Shown: positions 21,222-25,212 of the stretch, one piece after another
How the letters are laid out: the number at the start of each line of letters is the position of its first letter
Numbering within the stretch: position 1 is the first letter of the stretch
Assembly (NCBI GenBank): GCA_948945085.1
Contig: CARBGY010000012.1
Span: 1-25,212, forward strand
From: an uncultured Candidatus Saccharibacteria bacterium
Lineage (GTDB): Bacteria; Patescibacteriota; Saccharimonadia; Saccharimonadales; Saccharimonadaceae
Reading direction: 5' to 3'
DNA: 25,212 nt
The notes under the pieces: model-generated
The model's database searches: none
Seen by the model: only the letters and a program-made list of their open reading frames with translations
What the model was told of the DNA's origin: nothing
Program-made: the position numbers and the translations under genes

Positions 21222-21338
21222 ATGGTAAAAGATAAAAAAGTAGAAAATATAAAATCGAAAAATACGAAGTATATTTTTGTGACAGGGGGAGTTTGTTCAA
21301 GAAATTGGGGTCTTGAATATGATGAAGAAAAGTATTGA
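21222..21338 (+). pseudogene. Short ORF resembling a truncated CTP synthase N-terminus
   Basis: 38 codons from ATG 21222, preceded by a strong TTGAGGAGGT: MVKDKKVENIKSKN, then TKYIFVTGGVCSRNWGLE, then YDEEKY and stop. TKYIFVTGGV(C/V)S is the beginning of CTP synthase (PyrG), where it should continue into the P-loop SLGKG; here the match breaks off at exactly that point and stops 14 codons later. It is most likely a decayed fragment, although the strong ribosome-binding site leaves room for a translated leader peptide. The stop codon overlaps the -35-like element of the next gene. Confidence 0.5.
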
Positions 21339-21366
21339 CTTGGGGGGGGGTATTAAGTGATATAAT
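21335..21366 (+). promoter_or_regulatory. Promoter with G9 tract in the spacer (LiaF-like operon)
   Basis: TTGACT (21335-21340) and a perfect TATAAT (21361-21366) are separated by 20 bases that include nine consecutive G (21342-21350). The spacing is longer than the optimal 17, and slippage in the G tract would change it. The downstream leader of about 25 nt has TTGGAG before ATG 21399. Confidence 0.6.
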
Positions 21367-21398
21367 GATAGATAAGTTAATATTATTTTGGAGTTTTT

Positions 21399-22082
21399 AT
21401 GAAAAAAGTTAGTAACGGATTATGGGGGTTGGTGCTAGTATTGTTAGGGGTAGCGTTGGGAATTAATGCGCTTGGGATTGCAGACATTAATTTCTTTTTC
21501 CCAGGGTGGTGGACGTTGTTTATTATCGTGCCGTGTTTGATTGGGTTGATTGGGAATGATGATAAGGGTGCGGACGCGATTGGACTCGTGATCGGGGTGT
21601 GCTTATTGCTAGCATGTCAAAACATGATTAGTTTTAGGATGCTTTGGAAGTTGTTGCCGCCAGCGATATTGGTAATGATTGGACTTTCAATTATGTTTAA
21701 AGACTTGTGGGCAGGGAAGGTCAAGAAGGAGATGAAAAAGCTACAAGGAAAGTCGGGAGAAAAGGAGTATTGGGCAACTTTTAGTGGTCAGAAGTTGAAT
21801 TTTGCGGGTCAAAAGTTTACAGGTTGTAGACTTGAAGCAGTATTCGGTGGAATTAAATGTGATTTAAGGGATGCGATTTTGGAAGAGGATGTATTTGTGA
21901 AGGCGAGCGGGATTTTTGGTGGTGTGACGATTTACGCGCCGAAAGATGTGAATGTACAAGTGATTTCGACGTCATTGTTTGGTGGTGTGTCAAACGAATA
22001 TAGCGACCGAGCGTTAGATGAAACGAAGAAGACTTTGTATATTGATACGACAAATATCTTTGGTGGGGTGGAGATCAAGTAA
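21399..22082 (+). CDS. LiaF-like membrane protein
   Basis: 227 residues. Residues 1-105 hold about four membrane segments (LWGLVLVLLGVALGINALGI, WWTLFIIVPCLIGLI, AIGLVIGVCLLLACQN, LPPAILVMIGLSIMF). The C-terminal half is the repetitive beta domain of LiaF/VraT-type proteins: FSGQKLNFAGQKFTGC, EAVFGGIKCDLRDA, ASGIFGGVTIYAPKDV and TSLFGGVSNE. In Firmicutes LiaF restrains the LiaRS envelope-stress kinase; no kinase is present in this window. It overlaps the next gene by one base (TAATG), so the two are translationally coupled. Confidence 0.8.
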   Translation: MKKVSNGLWGLVLVLLGVALGINALGIADINFFFPGWWTLFIIVPCLIGLIGNDDKGADAIGLVIGVCLLLACQNMISFRMLWKLLPPAILVMIGLSIMFKDLWAGKVKKEMKKLQGKSGEKEYWATFSGQKLNFAGQKFTGCRLEAVFGGIKCDLRDAILEEDVFVKASGIFGGVTIYAPKDVNVQVISTSLFGGVSNEYSDRALDETKKTLYIDTTNIFGGVEIK

Positions 22083-22909
22083 TGTTTGGGGTGCAGAAAG
22101 TTATTAAGTATTTAGCGTTGGCTTTAGCATTGTTGATTGTTTGCGGAGTATTTTCGGCATTTGTAGGGGCGGGAATGTTCTTTAGCTATGTAACTGATAA
22201 TGGTAGTATGGCGGATATTCCAGAATGGACAGAGGTGATTTCGATTGGTGAAATTGAGGGGGAGGTGAAAGTTTTAAACTTAGACTTAAAAACGACAAGC
22301 GTTGAGATAAAAAGCGGTGAGAAGTTTGAGGTGAGAGCGGATAGTGAGATTATTGAGGCGAGAAGGAGTGGTGATATTGTATATTTGCAAGAAAAGGCAT
22401 TTAGTTTTTGGCGGGATTGGGGTAGTCGCAAGGGGAAGATGACGGTTACGATTCCGGAAGGTAAAGTGAGGGAATTATATGTGAGTGCTGGGGCGGGACA
22501 GTTGAGGATAGATGGAATTAAGGCGGAGGAGATAAATCTTGGACTCGGGGCAGGGAGGACAGAGCTTAGTAAGGTTGTGGCGACAAGGAGAATGACGGTG
22601 AGTGGGGGTGCGGGATTGTTAGCGATAAAAGGGGCAACGTTGGCGAATTTGGATCTTGATATGGGGGTAGGAAAAGTGGAACTTGAGGCGAAGCTGACGG
22701 GTAAAAATGAGATTGACGCGGGAGTGGGAAAGCTTGAGATGGAGCTCGTTGGTAGCGCGGATGATTATAAGATTCGGATGGATAAGGGAATTGGCGCAAT
22801 AACTTTGAATGGCGAGAGTATGGGGGATGATTCGACTTGGGGAAACGGAGTAACGGTGGTGGATGTTGATGGCGGAGTGGGGGCGATTGAGATTGAAGTG
22901 ACAGAGTAG
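22082..22909 (+). CDS. DUF4097 (LiaG-like) anchored beta-helix protein
   Basis: 275 residues. One membrane anchor at about 9-38 (YLALALALLIVCGVFSAFVG) is followed by an extracytoplasmic repeat domain of short beta-strands: LNLDLKTTSVEI, LYVSAGAGQLRIDG, INLGLGAGRTELS, MTVSGGAGLLAIKG, LDLDMGVGKVELEA and IDAGVGKLEMEL. This is the DUF4097 putative-adhesin pattern that accompanies LiaF in Firmicutes lia-type operons. It probably senses or modulates envelope state at the surface. It is co-transcribed with the LiaF-like gene. Confidence 0.8.
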   Translation: MFGVQKVIKYLALALALLIVCGVFSAFVGAGMFFSYVTDNGSMADIPEWTEVISIGEIEGEVKVLNLDLKTTSVEIKSGEKFEVRADSEIIEARRSGDIVYLQEKAFSFWRDWGSRKGKMTVTIPEGKVRELYVSAGAGQLRIDGIKAEEINLGLGAGRTELSKVVATRRMTVSGGAGLLAIKGATLANLDLDMGVGKVELEAKLTGKNEIDAGVGKLEMELVGSADDYKIRMDKGIGAITLNGESMGDDSTWGNGVTVVDVDGGVGAIEIEVTE

Positions 22910-22928
22910 TATTTTCTGGGAAGTATGT

Positions 22929-22934
22929 TATAAT
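22929..22934 (+). promoter_or_regulatory. -10 box of efp
   Basis: TATAAT lies 32 bases before the efp ATG, which also has AAAGGGAG upstream. Confidence 0.6.
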
Positions 22935-22966
22935 TAGGGTAATTAAGTGGAAAGAAAGGGAGATTA

Positions 22967-23527
22967 ATGTACGGACCAACGGATCTGAAGAAAAATGTAC
23001 TAATTACGCTAGATGGACAGCCATATAAAGTGATTGAGTATTCACAGAAGGTGATGGGGCGTGGTGGATCGATTGTGAACGTAAAGGTGAAGAATTTGAT
23101 CACTGGGGCGCTTTTGCCGAAGACTTTTAAGGGTCAGGAAAAGATTGAGCCGGCGGAAGTGACGACGAAGAAAGTGCAGTACTTGTACCGAGATGACGAG
23201 AAGTTCTATTTTATGGACCCGGAGACTTTTGAGCAATATGAATTGACGGCGGAGATGGTAGGTGACTCGAAAGATTTTATGCGTGATGGGGATGAGATGG
23301 AGATTCAGTTTTATAATGGAACACCGATTAACCTGGTTTTGCCGAAGAATATTTGGCTAAAGGTTACTTATACGGAGAACGCTGTGAAGGGTGATACTAC
23401 GAGCTCGGTGCAAAAGGATGCAACACTTGAGACGGGAGTGGTGATAAAAGTGCCAGCGTTTATTAAAGAGGGGGATGTAGTAAGCGTGGATACTGAGAGT
23501 TACGCGTACAGAGAGAGACAGAAGTAA
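22967..23527 (+). CDS. efp: Elongation factor P
   Basis: 186 residues with the three EF-P domains: KOW-like (LKKNVLITLDGQPYKVIEY), central OB (YLYRDDEKFYFMDPETFEQY) and C-terminal OB (ETGVVIKVPAFIKEGDVVSV). It binds ribosomes stalled on consecutive prolines between the P and E sites. The tip of domain I, usually a modified Lys in PGKG, reads VMGRGGSIV, so residue 32 is Arg. Arg-type EF-Ps elsewhere are rhamnosylated by EarP, but no EarP is seen nearby and the other Arg-type signatures are not evident. It may function unmodified. A terminator follows directly. Confidence 0.95.
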   Translation: MYGPTDLKKNVLITLDGQPYKVIEYSQKVMGRGGSIVNVKVKNLITGALLPKTFKGQEKIEPAEVTTKKVQYLYRDDEKFYFMDPETFEQYELTAEMVGDSKDFMRDGDEMEIQFYNGTPINLVLPKNIWLKVTYTENAVKGDTTSSVQKDATLETGVVIKVPAFIKEGDVVSVDTESYAYRERQK

Positions 23528-23530
23528 GCA

Positions 23531-23553
23531 AAGGCGACCTGCGGGTCGCTTTT
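23531..23553 (+). terminator. Terminator of efp
   Basis: GCGACC pairs with GGTCGC around TGCG, extended by A-T pairs, followed by TTTT. Confidence 0.85.
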
Positions 23554-23562
23554 GGAGGCTGG

Positions 23563-23685
23563 GGATGTGTTCGGAAGAAGGTTGGTTATGTTGGGAAAAC
23601 GAAGGATTTTGATTGGCTGAAACGAAAAGACGTGAAGAAGTCGTTTGAGGAAAATGGGGCACAGATTATATCGCTGTTAGGTTGA
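23563..23685 (+). pseudogene. Start-less coding remnant
   Basis: An open frame without any ATG, GTG or TTG reads GCVRKKVGYVGKTKDFD, then WLKRKDVKKSFEENGAQI, then ISLLG and stop at 23683. The composition looks like real protein, but there is no start and it runs back into the efp terminator. It is probably the 3' remnant of a lost gene. Family not recognised. Confidence 0.35.
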
Positions 23686-23715
23686 TGGTTAGCGGATAGG
23701 TGAGTTTGGATTTAC

Positions 23716-23744
23716 TTGACAGAAATTTAAATGTGTGCTAGCAT
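23716..23744 (+). promoter_or_regulatory. Strong promoter for a short transcript
   Basis: A perfect TTGACA (23716-23721), a 17-base spacer and an extended -10 (TGC-TAGCAT, ending 23744). It is the best -35 element in the window. Confidence 0.75.
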
Positions 23745-23750
23745 TATGGT

Positions 23751-23914
23751 GAGTCCATGAGAGGATTGGGCTTGGTTGTTGATGGTAAGATTCAAAGAAA
23801 CTTAATAAGGAAGGAGGCGAAAAAGGTTTACTTGGTAGTGAGTGGATTTGTGGAAGGAGAGAACACCTTTTTTGTGGTAGATATAGGTAAAGCGGTCCAG
23901 GAGGGCCGCTTTTT
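23751..23914 (+). ncRNA. Candidate small RNA of about 165 nt
   Basis: Bounded by the strong promoter and a strong terminator (23889-23914). The only long frame through it (from 23757, MRGLGLVVDGKIQRN) has no ribosome-binding site in the transcript and runs through the terminator stem, so protein coding is unlikely. A near-perfect anti-16S motif, AAGGAAGGAGG, occurs at about 23809-23819. I do not recognise tmRNA, RNase P, SRP or 6S features. It could be a regulatory RNA or an attenuated leader for the 38-residue ORF downstream. Confidence 0.45.
23889..23914 (+). terminator. Terminator of the candidate small RNA
   Basis: A 10-bp stem, AAAGCGGTCC with GGGCCGCTTT, around AGGA, followed by TT. 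Confidence 0.85.
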
Positions 23915-24025
23915 AAAAGTTTTATTGTGCTATTGCTTGATAAATTCCGTTGGTTTATGGTAGGTTGGTTGTAGGCGGCAGCCTAGTCTATTTAGTAACA
24001 TCAAAAATGGGGAAAGGAGGTTGCT

Positions 24026-24142
24026 ATGGTAGTAGAATTTTTGTTCTTACGTTTGGAGACAGAAGCGAAGATGAAAATCAGTTTTGTTAAAAAGTGTAGT
24101 GAAAAGACTGAAATTGATGCTTGCAAACGCAAGCATCAATAA
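24026..24142 (+). CDS. Small ORF of 38 residues with strong ribosome-binding site
   Basis: ATG 24026 follows AAAGGAGG at ideal spacing and encodes MVVEFLFLRLETEAKMKIS, then FVKKCSEKTEIDACKRKHQ. A hydrophobic start is followed by a basic C-terminus with two Cys. I recognise no family. A perfect 12-bp hairpin overlaps its last codons and stop. It could be a small protein or a leader peptide. It is the best-supported frame in the gap 23686-24234. Confidence 0.45.
   Translation: MVVEFLFLRLETEAKMKISFVKKCSEKTEIDACKRKHQ
24113..24140. repeat. Perfect 12-bp hairpin at the end of the 38-residue ORF
   Basis: ATTGATGCTTGC pairs exactly with GCAAGCATCAAT around AAAC. No T-run follows on either strand, so it is not a canonical terminator. 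Confidence 0.7.
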
Positions 24143-24222
24143 AACCATAAACAATTCCATTTTCGCACAAATAAGGGGCTAGGTCAAGGGTTTGTCGCCG
24201 CTTTAAAAAAGTTTGGGGGTGA

Positions 24223-24228
24223 TATAAT
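24223..24228 (+). promoter_or_regulatory. -10 box, leaderless-type, for the TlyA-like gene
   Basis: TATAAT ends 6 bases before ATG 24235. The predicted transcript begins at the start codon. Confidence 0.65.
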
Positions 24229-24234
24229 GAGGGT

Positions 24235-24843
24235 ATGAAGATGTATTCTGAGATAGTTGGTCGAGCGGAGCTGAAGCTGAAGGGAGCGGCGGAGGCATTT
24301 TCTTATGATTTTAGGGGGAAGACAGTGCTTGATATTGGTTCGTCGACGGGCGGGTTTACAGAGTTGGCGCTGCGGATGGGGGCGAAGCTGGTGATTGCGG
24401 TGGAAAAGGGGACGAAGCAGATGAAAGCGCCGCTTAGGTTTGATGATCGGGTGGAGCTATATGAAAAAACGGATTTTTTAGGGATCAATGTGGTTTCGGA
24501 GCAGGCTACGACATTAAAGGCTGTACATGTTGACTTGACTGGGGTGGAGACGGTGGTGGCGGATGTGAGTTTTATAAGTTTGAGGCGAATTTTAGAACAT
24601 GCGAAAAAAATTGTGCCGAAAGATGTGGATTATTTGGTGATGTTGAAGCCACAGTTTGAGGCATATCCGGATCAGTTGGTGAACGGTGTGGTCAAAAATG
24701 AGCGAATGCGTCGAGAGATTATTAAGGGGTTTGAAGGGTGGCTGATGAGGAATGGATTTTTGGTGGTAAAAAAGCGTGATAATGAGGTAGCAGGGAAGCG
24801 GGGAGGGAATGTGGAGAGGTTTTACTGGTTGAAAGTGAGGTAG
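24235..24843 (+). CDS. TlyA-family rRNA 2'-O-methyltransferase lacking the S4 domain
   Basis: 202 residues of the FtsJ-like TlyA/hemolysin family, which 2'-O-methylates cytidines in 16S and 23S rRNA. VGRAELKLKGAAEAF corresponds to the linker SRAGLKLEAAL of TlyA. VLDIGSSTGGFTELALRMGA is the SAM-binding motif. VVADVSFISLRRIL and LVMLKPQFEA carry the catalytic Asp and Lys, and GGNVERFYWLK closes the fold. The usual N-terminal S4 RNA-binding domain (about 60 residues) is absent; the gene starts just at the linker. The leaderless-type promoter directly before ATG 24235 supports this short start rather than a lost 5' end. A second in-frame ATG lies at 24241. Confidence 0.85.
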   Translation: MKMYSEIVGRAELKLKGAAEAFSYDFRGKTVLDIGSSTGGFTELALRMGAKLVIAVEKGTKQMKAPLRFDDRVELYEKTDFLGINVVSEQATTLKAVHVDLTGVETVVADVSFISLRRILEHAKKIVPKDVDYLVMLKPQFEAYPDQLVNGVVKNERMRREIIKGFEGWLMRNGFLVVKKRDNEVAGKRGGNVERFYWLKVR

Positions 24844-24852
24844 TTAAGGTAA

Positions 24853-24883
24853 TAAAAAGAGCTTAAGGTCAATAACCTAAGCT
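24853..24883 (-). terminator. Terminator of tRNA-Met
   Basis: On the minus strand AGCTTAGGTT pairs, with one bulge, with ACCTTAAGCT, followed by CTTTTTATT. Confidence 0.65.
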
Positions 24884-24899
24884 GGGATGGGATTTTTGT

Positions 24900-24975
24900 T
24901 GGTGAGGGCGGTTGGGTTCGAACCAACGACCAAGCGGTTATGAGCCGCCTGCTCTAACCCCTGAGCTACGCCCTC
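24900..24975 (-). tRNA. tRNA-Met (anticodon CAT)
   Basis: Acceptor GAGGGCG pairs with CGCCCTC. The D arm is GCTCAGGGGTTAGAGC, the anticodon loop CTCATAA gives CAT, and the T arm is GTTGGTTCGAACCCAAC. Discriminator A and CCA are encoded. Elongator Met is most likely; lysidine-modified Ile (CAT) cannot be excluded by eye. It is not an initiator, because the first acceptor pair is formed and the initiator-type G-C triple is absent. TATAAT on the minus strand at 24985-24990. Confidence 0.9.
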
Positions 24976-25056
24976 GTGCTATATATTATAGCACAGAAGT
25001 GGTGTTTGAATGATTTTAGGGTTAAAGTATATGGGGTTAGACCAAGCAGCTAAAAA

Positions 25057-25111
25057 GCCGCCTGCTGTTTTTGATGAACTCGGCGAAGGATCGCCTCGGA
25101 CAGGCCCCTGA
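25057..25111 (-). repeat. tRNA-Met-like repeat, copy 1
   Basis: 55 bases identical to copy 2 at 25158. The ends match the tRNA-Met gene (GCCGCCTGCT of the anticodon stem, CCCCTGAGCTAC of the D arm), but about 40 nt with an inner GGCGA/TCGCC hairpin replaces the 3' half of the D arm. Beyond the core, ACCAAGC at 25041-25047 also matches the tRNA. There is no acceptor or T arm, so this is not a functional tRNA. Confidence 0.7.
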
Positions 25112-25157
25112 GCTACATATTTGGGTTAAGGACGTATTGTGTTAGAAGAGCGAAATG

Positions 25158-25212
25158 GCCGCCTGCTGTTTTTGATGAACTCGGCGAAGGATCGCCTCGG
25201 ACAGGCCCCTGA
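25158..25212 (-). repeat. tRNA-Met-like repeat, copy 2 (continues past the window)
   Basis: Identical over 55 bases to copy 1, with a period of 101 bp. The sequences between cores are diverged. The match runs to the last base of the window, so the array may continue. No protein gene is evident in 24976-25212. Confidence 0.7.

Noticed and set aside
23757..23963. 68-residue ORF MRGLGLVVDGKIQRN...
   Set aside because: It has no ribosome-binding site and crosses a strong terminator hairpin. The promoter-to-terminator unit fits a small RNA better.
25030..25212. Additional functional tRNA genes after tRNA-Met
   Set aside because: The copies lack paired acceptor stems and T arms, and the D arm is replaced by a 40-nt insert.

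Overview
The window looks like a chromosomal segment of a Candidatus Saccharibacteria (TM7, Patescibacteria/CPR) genome, probably from an animal-associated habitat. This rests on gene content and was not tested by phylogeny. The evidence is a Fibrobacter-major-paralogous-type (FISUMP) surface protein and FISUMP-like cassettes, single small housekeeping genes in short operons, standard stop codons with TGA used as stop, SurA/PrsA-like and C39-like membrane-anchored secretome proteins, and many perfect TATAAT boxes placed directly before start codons. A bile-salt-hydrolase/penicillin-V-acylase homologue and a Clostridia-style LRR/SLH protein point to gene exchange with gut Firmicutes.

Layout. 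1-2 kb: 3' part of a FISUMP protein, then a Xer-type tyrosine recombinase. 2-5.3 kb: a 1055-residue secreted protein (papain/CHAP-like domain, BspA-type leucine-rich repeats, C-H-D-C-C repeats, Gly/Ser linker, SLH region) with its own promoter, structured leader and terminator. 5.3-6.7 kb: nucleoside diphosphate kinase, a 42-residue ORF and a Nudix hydrolase. 6.7-8.6 kb: tRNA-Arg(CCT) followed by palindromic repeats, a PrsA/SurA-like anchored protein and tRNA-Gly(CCC). 8.6-10.7 kb: a coiled-coil C39-like peptidase and a DUF308 membrane protein. 10.7-11.7 kb: a gene-poor accessory island with a perfect 25-bp inverted repeat, two tandem 171-nt FISUMP C-terminal cassettes (minus strand) whose differences resemble diversity-generating-retroelement mutagenesis, and an opposed broken FISUMP C-terminus (plus strand). 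11.7-15.6 kb: tRNA-Thr(CGT), then on the minus strand dCMP deaminase, an NDT-like/HD-domain fusion, an MGMT-family protein and a choloylglycine-hydrolase-family enzyme. 15.7-19.9 kb: a membrane protein plus family-2 glycosyltransferase operon, a predicted ADP-ribosyltransferase, and an unrecognised 339-residue protein. 20-21.4 kb: a Nudix ADP-sugar-type hydrolase, tRNA-Ser(GGA) with a duplicated 3' end, and a fragment resembling the CTP synthase N-terminus. 21.4-23.5 kb: a LiaF-like/DUF4097 envelope pair and elongation factor P. 23.5-25.2 kb: gene remnants, a candidate small RNA, a 38-residue ORF, a TlyA-type rRNA methyltransferase, tRNA-Met(CAT) and tandem tRNA-like repeats running off the end.

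How the parts fit together. Core functions (ndk, efp, TlyA, five tRNAs, nucleotide sanitation by dCMP deaminase/HD/Nudix) are interleaved with interaction functions expected of an epibiont: surface display (FISUMP, LRR/SLH), envelope remodelling (glycosyltransferase, LiaF/DUF4097, anchored C39 and PrsA-like proteins) and candidate effectors (ADP-ribosyltransferase, bile-salt/penicillin acylase). The most unusual part is the 10.8-11.9 kb island of FISUMP cassettes. No reverse transcriptase or template repeat is visible in the window, so a retroelement origin remains an inference from the substitution pattern.
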